From contig NZ_BLVP01000001.1 in the NCBI RefSeq assembly GCF_013340305.1, positions 62,001 through 126,000 of the forward strand: 64,000 nt of DNA, given 5' to 3'. The stretch comes from Desulfovibrio psychrotolerans. GTDB lineage: Bacteria > Desulfobacterota > Desulfovibrionia > Desulfovibrionales > Desulfovibrionaceae. Positions 55,865 to 64,000 of the stretch are shown one piece after another. The translations under genes were made by a program, and so were the position numbers. Position 1 is the stretch's first letter. Every line of letters begins with the position of its first letter. Under the pieces are notes generated by a model. That model saw nothing but the letters and a program-made list of their open reading frames with translations. It searched no databases and was not told the origin of the DNA.

Positions 55865-55908
55865 TTTGTGACAGTTCCGCAAGACGGCTGCGCATTGCAG
55901 GAGATTGC

Positions 55909-57111
55909 ATGAAGAAGATTGAAATTGAAGGATTATACAAAATTTTCGGCCCTGCGCCGGGAAAGGCCTTGGACATGCTCAGGAAGGGCAGAACCAAGGA
56001 TGAAATAATGGAAGAGACGCGGCACGGTGTAGGTGTTGATAACGCGTCCTTTACCGTGGAAGAGGGTGAGATTTTAGTCATCATGGGACTTTCCGGAAGC
56101 GGAAAGTCAACACTTGTACGCTGCCTTAATCGCCTCATTGACCCCACTGCCGGGCGCATACTCATAGACGGACAGGATATAACGACCATGTCGCAGGACG
56201 AACTGCGTCTGCTGCGGCAAACCAAGTTCGGCATGGTCTTTCAGAACTTTGCTCTGTTTCCCCACAGAACCGTTGCGGACAACGCCGCTTACGGACTTGA
56301 GATCAAGGGCGTGGACAAGGAGGCTAGAAACGCGAACGCTCTTGAAGCGCTTGACCTTGTTGGGCTGAAAGGATGGGAAGACGCTTTTCCGTCGCAGCTT
56401 TCCGGCGGCATGCAGCAGCGCGTGGGGCTTGCACGTGCCCTTGCGCTGGACCCGGATATTCTTCTTATGGATGAGGCGTTCAGTGCGCTAGATCCCCTTA
56501 TCCGTCGCGATATGCAGGATGAGTTGATCAATCTTCAGGAACGGATGCGCAAGACCATAGTTTTTATCAGCCATGACCTTGACGAGGCTCTGAAGATTGG
56601 TGACCGCATCGTACTGATGAAAGATGGCCGGATAGTGCAGATTGGCACGCCGGAGGCCATTCTCACCGCTCCGGCAGATGACTATGTGGAGCGGTTTGTG
56701 GAAGACGTGGATATTTCGCGGGTGCTGACTGCGGAATCCATAATGCAGAAGGTTCTTGCTGTTGCCTACATAGGAACAGACGGCCCCCGGGCGGCTCTGC
56801 GCAAAATGCGTACCCACGGCATATCTTCGCTCTTCATTGTGGACAAGAAGCAGACACTTATGGGCGTTGTTTCCGCAGATCAGGCGGCGCAGCTCATTGA
56901 AGTGGGCGAGTCCGATCTTTCCCGGATTATCTGTACTGACATAAAAACAGTGCTGCCGGACGCCCCCGCGCAGGAACTTTTTTCCATTATGCACGATCTT
57001 TCCTACCCGCTGGCTGTAGTTGATTCATCCAACCGGCTTAAGGGAGTTATCATTCGTGGTGCGCTTATTGGGGCACTGGCAGAAAGGGGAGGTTCGGGCA
57101 ATGCAGTATAG
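55909..57111 (+). CDS. proV: Glycine betaine/proline ABC transporter ATPase (ProV/OpuAA)
   Basis: CAGGAG before ATG 55909 gives 400 residues. Motifs: Walker A GLSGSGKST (60-68), VFQNFALFPHRTV, LSGGMQQRVGLARAL, Walker B ILLMDEAFSALDPL. Two CBS domains follow from about 270 to the end (VDISRVLTAESIMQKVLAV; LPDAPAQELFSIMHDLSYPLAVVDSSNRLKGV), as in OpuAA, where they sense ionic strength. It overlaps the permease start by 11 bp. Confidence 0.93.
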   Translation: MKKIEIEGLYKIFGPAPGKALDMLRKGRTKDEIMEETRHGVGVDNASFTVEEGEILVIMGLSGSGKSTLVRCLNRLIDPTAGRILIDGQDITTMSQDELRLLRQTKFGMVFQNFALFPHRTVADNAAYGLEIKGVDKEARNANALEALDLVGLKGWEDAFPSQLSGGMQQRVGLARALALDPDILLMDEAFSALDPLIRRDMQDELINLQERMRKTIVFISHDLDEALKIGDRIVLMKDGRIVQIGTPEAILTAPADDYVERFVEDVDISRVLTAESIMQKVLAVAYIGTDGPRAALRKMRTHGISSLFIVDKKQTLMGVVSADQAAQLIEVGESDLSRIICTDIKTVLPDAPAQELFSIMHDLSYPLAVVDSSNRLKGVIIRGALIGALAERGGSGNAV

Positions 57112-57937
57112 ACTTCCCATAGGGCAAGGAATTGAGGCTGGAATTGATTTTCTGGTTGAACATCTCTCGTTCGCTACCAAGGCAATTTCCGTTGTAGTGG
57201 AAAGTGCCCTGCGCATGCTTGAGAATGGGATGATCGCCGTTCCCGAGCCTGTGTTCATAGCGGTATGCGGCGCGCTGGTGTGGTGGCTGGCGCGGGACAG
57301 ACGGCTCAGTTTGTTCGCCATTGCCGGGCTTGCGCTCATATGGAACATGGGATTGTGGGAAGCAACCATGAGCACCGTGGCACTGGTGCTGGTGGCCACT
57401 CTCTTTGCGATTATGCTGGGTATTCCTCTCGGTATTTTTGCTTCCGTGAACACGATCGCCTATCGGATCATCATGCCCGTGCTGGACGTGATGCAAACCA
57501 TGCCGGCGTTTGTATATCTGATTCCTGCCATTCCTTTTTTCGGTTTAGGCAAGATGGCGGCCATTTTTTCCACCGTCATCTTTTCCATGCCGCCTGCCAT
57601 CCGGCTCACCTGCCTTGGAATCAAGCAGGTTCCGTACGATCTGGTGGAGTGCGCCGAAGCCTTCGGAACAAGCCGCTGGCAACGGCTGATTAAGTTGGAA
57701 CTCCCCCTTGCACGCTCAACCATCCTGGCGGGTGTTAACCAGACCGTCATGCTCGCGCTCTCAATGGTTGTCATTGCCTCCATGATCGGTGCCAAGGGAC
57801 TTGGCGGAGAAGTTTGGAAAGCTATCCAGCGTCTTCAGATGGGACGCGGTTTTGAAGCCGGCATAGGTATCGTCATTGTGGCGATTATTCTGGACAGAGT
57901 GCTCCAGAAGGCCGGAAAACGCGGCAACCAACCCTAA
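57101..57937 (+). CDS. proW: Glycine betaine/proline ABC transporter permease (ProW/OpuAB)
   Basis: AGGGGAGG before ATG 57101; 278 residues with about six membrane segments. The coupling loop PYDLVECAEAFGTSRWQRLIKLELPLARSTILAGVNQTVMLALSMVVIASMIGAKGLGGEVWKAI is characteristic. It overlaps the ATPase gene and is followed by the binding-protein gene. Confidence 0.93.
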   Translation: MQYRLPIGQGIEAGIDFLVEHLSFATKAISVVVESALRMLENGMIAVPEPVFIAVCGALVWWLARDRRLSLFAIAGLALIWNMGLWEATMSTVALVLVATLFAIMLGIPLGIFASVNTIAYRIIMPVLDVMQTMPAFVYLIPAIPFFGLGKMAAIFSTVIFSMPPAIRLTCLGIKQVPYDLVECAEAFGTSRWQRLIKLELPLARSTILAGVNQTVMLALSMVVIASMIGAKGLGGEVWKAIQRLQMGRGFEAGIGIVIVAIILDRVLQKAGKRGNQP

Positions 57938-57954
57938 CGACAAGGAGAAAAAGT

Positions 57955-58806
57955 ATGAAACGTCTATTTTCAGCACTGGGAGCCATGGCTCTTGTCTTGA
58001 CCATTGCCATGCCTGCCTTTGCCAACAAGATAGTCCGCATAGCCTATGTGGAGTGGGACTGCGCCCTGGCTTCCACCACCATGGTTAAAGCAGTACTTGA
58101 ACAGAAAATGGGGTACAAGGTTGAGGCAATGCCTGTTGCCGCTGCGGCCATGTGGCAGGCGGTGGGGTCCGGCGATGTAGACGGCATGGTTACCGCATGG
58201 CTTCCTGTTACCCACGGCGACTACATGAAGAAGGTTGGGGATAAGGTGGAAGACCTTGGCCCCATAAGCACAGATGCCAAAGTTGGCTGGGCTGTGCCTT
58301 CTTATGTGACTATTAACTCCATTGAAGAACTGCAGGCCAATGCAGATAAGTTTGGCGGAAAGATTGTCGGCATTGATCCCGGTGCGGGGCTCATGCGCAT
58401 GTCTGAAGAAACCATGAAAGCGTACGCCCTGAATGATTTTGAACTTATGGAGGGCAGCGGTGCCACCATGACGGCGAGCCTTGCCGAAGCTGTTAAAGGC
58501 GAAAAATGGATTGTTGTGACCGCATGGTCGCCGCATTGGATGTTCGGCCGCTGGGACCTCAAGTATCTGGAAGACCCCAAGGGGACGCTGGGCGGATCGG
58601 AAACCATCAATACCATTGTCCGCAAGGGGCTTAAGGAAGATATGCCCGAAGTGTACGCCTTCCTTGACCGCTTTGCATGGGACAGCCCGGACCAGCTTCA
58701 GATGGTTATGGACTGGAATCAGGAACAGGGTGCGGACCCCTATGAAAACGCAAAGCGTTTTATCAACGAGTATCCTGACACCGTAAAAAAATGGCTCGGC
58801 CAATAA
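57955..58806 (+). CDS. proX: Glycine betaine-type substrate-binding protein (ProX/OpuAC)
   Basis: The 283-residue protein has a signal peptide MKRLFSALGAMALVLTIAMPAFA. The mature start NKIVRIAYVEWDCALASTTMVKAVLEQKMGYKVE and the aromatic/acid clusters VDGMVTAWLPVTHGDYM and TAWSPHWMFGRWDLKYLEDP match OpuAC; tryptophans there should cage the quaternary ammonium. There is no lipobox, so it is a free periplasmic protein. It ends the operon. Confidence 0.92.
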   Translation: MKRLFSALGAMALVLTIAMPAFANKIVRIAYVEWDCALASTTMVKAVLEQKMGYKVEAMPVAAAAMWQAVGSGDVDGMVTAWLPVTHGDYMKKVGDKVEDLGPISTDAKVGWAVPSYVTINSIEELQANADKFGGKIVGIDPGAGLMRMSEETMKAYALNDFELMEGSGATMTASLAEAVKGEKWIVVTAWSPHWMFGRWDLKYLEDPKGTLGGSETINTIVRKGLKEDMPEVYAFLDRFAWDSPDQLQMVMDWNQEQGADPYENAKRFINEYPDTVKKWLGQ

Positions 58807-58865
58807 GCCGCAGAGGGTGGCCGTGCACCGCATAGCGCTGTATGCCACATCAATCATTGCCATGG

Positions 58866-58892
58866 GAGGCCGCCGGAACACCGGCGGCCTTT
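58866..58892 (+). terminator. Terminator after proX
   Basis: AGGCCGCCGG and CCGGCGGCCT arms around AACA, followed by TTTT. Confidence 0.88.
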
Positions 58893-58998
58893 TTGATGTT
58901 GATTATTTATTCTCCAATGTGTTGATTCTTTTTATGCCGATGTGTTAGGGTGCGGTTATTGGTTGAAAACCAGCAATTATCATACTTGGAGGATAGTT

Positions 58999-59313
58999 AT
59001 GAAACGTCTCTTCGTGGCTCTTTCCCTTTCCGTTGGCCTGTTGTTCGCTTCCGGTGTCTGTGCGTTTGCGGCGGAAGACGGCGCTTCTCTCTACAAGGCG
59101 TGTCAGGGCTGCCACGGTGCTGAAGGCGAAAAGCTCCCCATGGGAGTTGGGCATCCCATCAAAGGCCAGTCTGCCGAAGATCTGGATAAAAAAATGCACG
59201 GCTACAAGGACGGCTCTTACGGCGACAGCAAGAAGGCCATTATGACCAACATTGTGAAGCGCCTGACAGACGAACAGATCAAGGCTCTTGCAGACCACAT
59301 GGCCGCGTTCTAG
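58999..59313 (+). CDS. Monoheme cytochrome c553
   Basis: TGGAGG before ATG 58999; 104 residues with a signal peptide (MKRLFVALSLSVGLLFASGVCAFA). The heme-binding motif is CQGCH (35-39), and the axial methionine is Met82 in KKAIMTNIVKRLTDEQIKALADHMAAF, closely like Desulfovibrio c553. It is periplasmic and the likely electron donor to the oxidase encoded downstream. It is the first gene of the oxidase operon, 18 bp before Sco. Confidence 0.95.
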   Translation: MKRLFVALSLSVGLLFASGVCAFAAEDGASLYKACQGCHGAEGEKLPMGVGHPIKGQSAEDLDKKMHGYKDGSYGDSKKAIMTNIVKRLTDEQIKALADHMAAF

Positions 59314-59331
59314 CCCAGCGGAGAAGTGCCG

Positions 59332-60360
59332 ATGCGAATTGTCCCGGGAGAGTTTGATTGCCGCCCCTCGGTGGCCCGGAAATGGAGTGTGCGATGTGTC
59401 CGTAATGTCTGCCGGGCATGGTCTGTTGGTTGGTTGTGCCTTGCCATTCTGACCGTTTTTCCTGTTTGGGCAGGAGCGACAGAACATCAGGGGCACGGTG
59501 CCGGGCATGCTGCTGCGGCGCAGCAGAACCATACGGACCACGCCGGACATGGAGCCCAAGAGGAAACAAATGTTCCGGAAATGGTTCCGGAAATGGTTCC
59601 GGATGGCTCTGTGCCAGGACTGGACGGTCATGTGCATCCGGATACACAGGCTGTTTCCGGTGATGCTCCGCCCGCTGCCGTGGACGAAAAGCTTGGTGAC
59701 ATCATTCCGCCGGGAATTATGTTCCGTGACGAATCGGGGCTGATGGTGGACGTGCGGTCGCTTATGGACCTGCCGACCATCATCGCCCCTGTTTATTTCA
59801 ATTGTCCGAGCGTTTGCAACATTTTGCAAAGCTCTCTCGCCAAGGTGCTTCCGCAGATGGCGTTGGTACCCGACAAGGACTACCGGGTGCTCTCGGTCAG
59901 CTTTGACGAAACGGACACGCCGGATCTCGCCGCGCGCCGCAAGACCAACTATCTTGCTGCCATGGACCACGCCTACCCCCCGGAGGCCTGGCGTTTTCTT
60001 ACGGCAGACAAGGAGAGCATAGACCGCCTGATGGATGCTATAGGATACCGGTTTACCCGGGTGGACAAGGACTTTGTGCATCCCATTGTGGTGGTGGCTG
60101 TTTCTCCGGAGGGCAAGATTGTCCGGTACCTCTACGGCAACAGCTTTTTACCGTTTGACACTGCAATGGCGCTTACGGAAGCTGCAGAAGGCAAGGTGGG
60201 GCTTTCGCTCAAGCGCATTGTTTCCTACTGCTTTTCCTATGACCCGCAGGGCAGGCGCTATGTGCTGGATGTGATGCGTATTGCCGGATTTGTGGTGCTG
60301 TTCGGCGTTGCGGTGCTCTTTTTCGTTCTTGTGCGCGGCGGACGCAAGCCCCGGAAATAG
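59332..60360 (+). CDS. SCO1/SenC copper chaperone with His-rich linker
   Basis: GGAGAA before ATG 59332; 342 residues. A signal anchor lies at about residues 28-48, then a His-rich segment (six His between 52 and 73). A short repeat VPEM-VPEM-VP and the Sco domain with CPSVC (Cys158, Cys162) and His250 (FVHPIVV) follow. A C-terminal membrane helix (about 316-334) is unusual for Sco. It delivers copper to the CuA site of subunit II, fitting the operon. See the finding on its repeat. Confidence 0.9.
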   Translation: MRIVPGEFDCRPSVARKWSVRCVRNVCRAWSVGWLCLAILTVFPVWAGATEHQGHGAGHAAAAQQNHTDHAGHGAQEETNVPEMVPEMVPDGSVPGLDGHVHPDTQAVSGDAPPAAVDEKLGDIIPPGIMFRDESGLMVDVRSLMDLPTIIAPVYFNCPSVCNILQSSLAKVLPQMALVPDKDYRVLSVSFDETDTPDLAARRKTNYLAAMDHAYPPEAWRFLTADKESIDRLMDAIGYRFTRVDKDFVHPIVVVAVSPEGKIVRYLYGNSFLPFDTAMALTEAAEGKVGLSLKRIVSYCFSYDPQGRRYVLDVMRIAGFVVLFGVAVLFFVLVRGGRKPRK

Positions 60361-60473
60361 CTTCCTGCCTATGCATTTGTGACGAGAGGCGGGCGGCAAT
60401 CTGCAGGGCAGCCTTCTTGCGGCAGTTTTCTGGCATTGGCATTCTGACTAATTCATTCCATCACGAGGTTGTC

Positions 60474-62108
60474 ATGGCGGTTTCGGAACATCCGGCGGTC
60501 AGTTTTTTCGATGTGCAGCCCGGCACCAAGGGGGGCATTGCCTCATGGATATTCTCCACGGATCATAAGCGCATAGGCATTATGTACCTCTGGGGCATTA
60601 TGGCCTTTTTCATTGTGGGGATGTTTCTCGGATTTCTCATCCGTATGGAGCTTATTGCTCCGGGCAGGGACATCATGGATGCGCAGACCTACAATGTGAT
60701 GTTCACCCTGCACGGGGTGATCATGATTTTTCTTGTGGTCATTCCCAGCATTCCCGCCGCATTCGGGAACATCTTTCTGCCCATACAGATCGGGGCTGAA
60801 GATGTATCCTTTCCCAAGCTGAACAACTTTTCGTGGTGGCTGTATATGACGGGCGCAACCCTTGCGCTGGTTTCTCTGTTCACGGGTAACGGTCCACCGG
60901 ACACGGGCTGGACCTTCTACGTGCCCTTCAGCACCAACGTGACCACCACCAATGTGAACCTGGCGGTTATTGCCGTTTTTATCCTCGGATTTTCGTCTAT
61001 TCTCACGGGGCTGAATTTTGTGACCACGCTGCACCGTCTGCGTGCACCCGGCATGTCATGGAACCGCATTCCCCTGTTCTGCTGGTCTTTGTATGCCACG
61101 GGCTGGATTCAGATTCTTGCCACGCCTGTGCTGGGCATAACTGTGCTGCTTATCTTTGCGGAACGCATGCTGGGAGTGGGGCTCTTTGACCCTGCCAAGG
61201 GCGGCGATCCCATTCTGTACCAGCATCTCTTCTGGCTGTATTCGCACCCGGCTGTGTACATTATGATTCTGCCCGCCATGGGTGTTATTTCCGACGTGCT
61301 GCCCGTGTTCGCCCGCAGGGACATCTTCGGGTACAAAATGATCGCCTTTTCCAGTGTCATGATTGCCTTTGCCGGTTCGCTGGTGTGGGCCCACCACATG
61401 TTTACCAGCGGCATGAGCGACACTGCCGTGCTGGTCTTTTCCTTCCTTACCTTTGTGGTGGCTATTCCCTCGGCCATAAAGGTGTTCAACTGGGTATCCA
61501 CCCTGTACAAGGGATCTATTTATACAGACCCGCCCATGTGGTTTGCCCTTGCCTTCATCTTTCTGTTTTCCATCGGCGGACTGACGGGGCTGGTGCTTGG
61601 CGCGGCGGGAACGGATATTCATGTGCACGACACCTATTTTGTGGTGGGGCACTTCCATTATGTCATTTTCGGCGGGCTGGGCTTTGGCCTTTTTGCCGCC
61701 ATGCACTACTGGTTTCCCAAGATATTCGGCAGAATGTATAACAAACGCGTGGCAAAGGCGGCCTGCGTATGCATATTCACCGGATTCAACGTTCTGTACT
61801 TTCCCATGCTCATACTGGGGCTGCAGGGGATGCCGCGCAGGTATTACGATTATCTGCCCCAGTACTCCTTCGGGCATCTTGTCTCAACCATTGGTTCATG
61901 GATTCTGGTGGCAGGGCTTCTGCTCATGTTCTGGAATCTGGTACGCGGCTCGCTGAAAGGGCGTGCATGCGGCGGCAACCCGTGGGGCGGCGCTTCTCTG
62001 GAATGGCAGATACCTTCACCCCCTCCGCATCATAACTTTGTGACGGAACCGGTGGTGGATCGCGGACCCTATGATTACAGGGGAGTGCAGCGCGATGAGT
62101 GCGATTAA
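60474..62108 (+). CDS. coxA: Cytochrome c oxidase subunit I, A2 type
   Basis: GAGG before ATG 60474; 544 residues, about twelve helices. Ligands: His80 (low-spin heme), His258-Tyr262 (CuB and crosslink), His307/His308 (CuB), His393 and His395 (hemes). The helix VI sequence is YSHPAVY (256-262): the D-channel glutamate is absent and replaced by the Tyr-Ser motif of A2 enzymes. It reduces O2 to water. In D. vulgaris the matching enzyme is a cc(b/o)o3 oxidase. The stop overlaps subunit III. Confidence 0.95.
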   Translation: MAVSEHPAVSFFDVQPGTKGGIASWIFSTDHKRIGIMYLWGIMAFFIVGMFLGFLIRMELIAPGRDIMDAQTYNVMFTLHGVIMIFLVVIPSIPAAFGNIFLPIQIGAEDVSFPKLNNFSWWLYMTGATLALVSLFTGNGPPDTGWTFYVPFSTNVTTTNVNLAVIAVFILGFSSILTGLNFVTTLHRLRAPGMSWNRIPLFCWSLYATGWIQILATPVLGITVLLIFAERMLGVGLFDPAKGGDPILYQHLFWLYSHPAVYIMILPAMGVISDVLPVFARRDIFGYKMIAFSSVMIAFAGSLVWAHHMFTSGMSDTAVLVFSFLTFVVAIPSAIKVFNWVSTLYKGSIYTDPPMWFALAFIFLFSIGGLTGLVLGAAGTDIHVHDTYFVVGHFHYVIFGGLGFGLFAAMHYWFPKIFGRMYNKRVAKAACVCIFTGFNVLYFPMLILGLQGMPRRYYDYLPQYSFGHLVSTIGSWILVAGLLLMFWNLVRGSLKGRACGGNPWGGASLEWQIPSPPPHHNFVTEPVVDRGPYDYRGVQRDECD

Positions 62109-62691
62109 GGATTATACCGGCGCGAAACTGGGCATGTGGCTGTTTCTGTTCACGGAAGTGCTGCTCTTCGGCGGGCTGTTTTTGCTGTATGCCGCCTATC
62201 TGCACAAGTTTCCGCAGGAGTTCCACGTTTCCGGTAAAGAACTGAATGTGGTGCTTGGCGGGATAAACACCGTGGTGCTGATTACCAGTTCATGGTTCAT
62301 GGCACTTTCCATAAGCGCACTGCAGCAGGGGCATGTGGGGCAGAGCAAAAAGTTTTTACTGCTCACCCTTGCCATGGCAGCGGCATTTCTGGTGATTAAG
62401 TACTTTGAATGGTCAGCGAAAATTCGTCTTGGAATTTTTCCTGATTCCCAAGTGCTGCTGGCCCGCCCGCCCGGCGATGTTATTTTCTTCGGGCTGTACT
62501 ATCTGATGACGGGGTTGCACGGGCTGCATGTGATTATCGGCGGTGGGCTGCTTTCTTTTGCCTATTTTCTCATCCATACAGGCAGGGTAACACAGAAGGA
62601 TTTTGTCTTTCTGGAAAACTCCGGGCTCTACTGGCATCTTGTGGACCTTGTGTGGATATATCTCTTCCCGCTCTTTTACCTGATAGCTTAG
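62095..62691 (+). CDS. Cytochrome c oxidase subunit III
   Basis: It overlaps subunit I by 14 bp; 198 residues and five membrane segments. KLGMWLFLFTEVLLFGGLFLLYAAYLHKFPQEF, FFGLYYLMTGLHGLHVIIGGGLLSFAYFL and ENSGLYWHLVDLVWIYLFPLFYLI are the COX3 motifs, the last with the conserved 'YWHxVDxVW' box. It stabilises subunit I. Confidence 0.93.
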   Translation: MSAIKDYTGAKLGMWLFLFTEVLLFGGLFLLYAAYLHKFPQEFHVSGKELNVVLGGINTVVLITSSWFMALSISALQQGHVGQSKKFLLLTLAMAAAFLVIKYFEWSAKIRLGIFPDSQVLLARPPGDVIFFGLYYLMTGLHGLHVIIGGGLLSFAYFLIHTGRVTQKDFVFLENSGLYWHLVDLVWIYLFPLFYLIA

Positions 62692-62700
62692 GAGTAATCC

Positions 62701-62994
62701 ATGAAAGAGCAGCACGAAGCACATCACATTACATCTTACAGATTCAATGCCATCATATGGGGCGCTTTGCTGGTGCTCACGGTGGTTACCGTAGTGGCGG
62801 CACAGTTCGACTTCGGCTTCCTGAATGTGGTGGTGGCCATGACCATTGCAACCACAAAGGCGGCTCTGGTCATTTTTTTCTTCATGCATCTGCATTATGA
62901 AAAACCGCTGTTCAAGATACTCGTGTTCCTTACGTTTTTCCTGCTGGCCATAGCCATTGGCTTTACCTTCTTCGACATCGCCTACAGGTACTGA
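62701..62994 (+). CDS. Cytochrome c oxidase subunit IV
   Basis: AGGAG before ATG 62701; 97 residues, three membrane segments (FNAIIWGALLVLTVVTVVAAQF; VVVAMTIATTKAALVIFFFMHL; ILVFLTFFLLAIAIGFTFF). The pattern ATTKAALVIFFFMHLHYE is typical of prokaryotic COX4/CyoD-like subunits. It follows subunit III by 9 bp. Confidence 0.9.
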   Translation: MKEQHEAHHITSYRFNAIIWGALLVLTVVTVVAAQFDFGFLNVVVAMTIATTKAALVIFFFMHLHYEKPLFKILVFLTFFLLAIAIGFTFFDIAYRY

Positions 62995-63004
62995 GGATAC
63001 GAGC

Positions 63005-64000
63005 ATGCTTCCACAAAATTTTGATGCGGTGGCAAAGGTCGATTTTGCTTTTTATTACATCTTCGGCATATCAATCGTCCTGTTGCTGGGCATAACGGCT
63101 GTGGCGGGCTGGTTTGTCTACCGCTACCACCATACCAGAAATCCCAAGGCTACCGATATATCCGGCAATCTGTGGGCAGAAGTTGCATGGACGGTCATTC
63201 CGTCACTCATTGTCATGTCCATGTTCTATTACGGATGGGTGGGATACAAGGCCTTGCGCACGGTGCCGGATAACGCAATGACGGTAAAGGTCACTGCGCG
63301 CATGTGGTCGTGGGTGTTTCAATATGAAAACGGCAAACGCAGCAGTGTGCTGTATGTACCGCAGGGCACTCCCGTGCGGCTGGATATGACCTCTGTGGAT
63401 GTCATCCACAGTCTGTATATCCCGGCCTACCGCATAAAAATGGACACGGTGCCGCGTATGGATACCTATGCGTGGTTCAACCCGGACACGCAGGGGTCTT
63501 ACGACATATTCTGTGCCGAATATTGTGGCATGAAGCACGCCAACATGATTTCCACTGTGGAGGTGCTGACGCCCGATGAATTTGAAGCATGGTATACCGA
63601 TGCCAACGCTTCGGAAGGGGCGGGCAGGGCGGTGTCTCTGTTTGAGACATACGGCTGCCTCGGCTGTCATTCGCTGGACGGAACGGACGGCGTGGGACCA
63701 TCGCTCAAAAACCTGTATGGCGCGACACGGCAGGTGGTTATGCCCGACGGCACGAGCAAGGAGCTTGTGGCGGATGAACCGTATCTGCGCCGTGCCATTC
63801 TGGACCCCGCTGCGGAACTGACAGCAGGGTACGCTCCGGTAATGATGCCTTATGAGGGTGCCGTTTCGGAAGACGATCTTAAGGTTATGGTGCAATGGCT
63901 GATGCACGGGAACCAGGTATCCATTGACGCCGGACGCGACCTGATGATGGCTGAAGGGTGTATTTCGTGCCATTCCACGGACGGGACCATGATAGCCGGT
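63005..64000 (+). CDS. coxB: Cytochrome c oxidase subunit II with two heme-c domains, 3' end cut by window edge
   Basis: The frame from ATG 63005 is open to the edge; 332 residues visible. Two membrane helices (about residues 15-38 and 60-80) precede the CuA domain, with ligands His135, Cys170, Glu172, Cys174, His178 and Met181. Two c-type heme motifs follow: CLGCH (218-222) and CISCH (319-323), in successive cytochrome c domains. This is the cc-type subunit II of Desulfovibrio oxidases. It should take electrons from c553. No signal peptide is separate from the first helix. The extreme C-terminus lies outside the window. Confidence 0.93.
   Translation, partial: MLPQNFDAVAKVDFAFYYIFGISIVLLLGITAVAGWFVYRYHHTRNPKATDISGNLWAEVAWTVIPSLIVMSMFYYGWVGYKALRTVPDNAMTVKVTARMWSWVFQYENGKRSSVLYVPQGTPVRLDMTSVDVIHSLYIPAYRIKMDTVPRMDTYAWFNPDTQGSYDIFCAEYCGMKHANMISTVEVLTPDEFEAWYTDANASEGAGRAVSLFETYGCLGCHSLDGTDGVGPSLKNLYGATRQVVMPDGTSKELVADEPYLRRAILDPAAELTAGYAPVMMPYEGAVSEDDLKVMVQWLMHGNQVSIDAGRDLMMAEGCISCHSTDGTMIAG

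Overview
The window reads as chromosomal DNA from a motile sulfate reducer of the Desulfovibrionaceae (Desulfobacterota). The inference rests on several things: a monoheme cytochrome c553 next to a cytochrome c oxidase whose subunit II carries two extra heme c sites, an archaeal-type split glutamate synthase, a PxxKW cysteine-rich small protein, an ADP-forming acyl-CoA synthetase paired with a DRTGG protein, a selenoprotein candidate, and single polar-flagellum style genes (FlhG, FlaG, MotAB). Base composition is moderately GC rich and uniform. I see no insertion sequence, prophage, CRISPR array, tRNA or rRNA, so this looks like core genome.

Layout. 1-8.7 kb: a radical SAM/DUF2344 protein (cut by the left edge), a possible Sm-like small protein, an MFS transporter, a 60-residue exported peptide, the DRTGG protein and NDP-forming acyl-CoA synthetase, then divergent rnc. 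8.7-26.9 kb is a motility and signalling block: flagellin, FlaG and a heme-c chemoreceptor, followed by a long leftward series fadD-dtd-(response regulator/SpoIIE phosphatase)-(HATPase)-(STAS)-fapA-motA-motB-two glycosyltransferases-fliK-flgD-flgE. Sigma-54 type promoters can be read before flagellin and fliK, and a sigma-28 type promoter before flaG.

27.5-29.8 kb is a rightward modB-modA-modC molybdate/tungstate cluster. 29.8-45 kb is almost entirely leftward: dapA, dapF, an UshA-like protein interrupted by an in-frame UGA (probable selenocysteine), HU, FlhG, a GGDEF diguanylate cyclase with an inhibitory I-site, prfB with the classical +1 programmed frameshift, lnt, corC, a PilZ membrane protein, mnmG, an M20 hydrolase, the PxxKW protein and an amidohydrolase of the MTA/SAH deaminase type.

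44.9-64 kb is rightward: an alpha/beta hydrolase, the five-gene glutamate synthase cluster, yajC-secD-secF, a PAS-LuxR regulator, a proVWX-type betaine uptake operon, and a respiratory operon (cytochrome c553, Sco, CoxI, CoxIII, CoxIV, CoxII) that runs off the right edge.

The most notable items are the UGA-containing UshA-like gene with a hairpin just 3' of the UGA, the chemoreceptor with a periplasmic CxxCH, the SpoIIE/HATPase/STAS partner-switching module inside the motor operon, and an aerobic-type terminal oxidase of the A2 class in an organism otherwise expected to be anaerobic. All family assignments come from reading motifs in the translated sequence; no database search was run.
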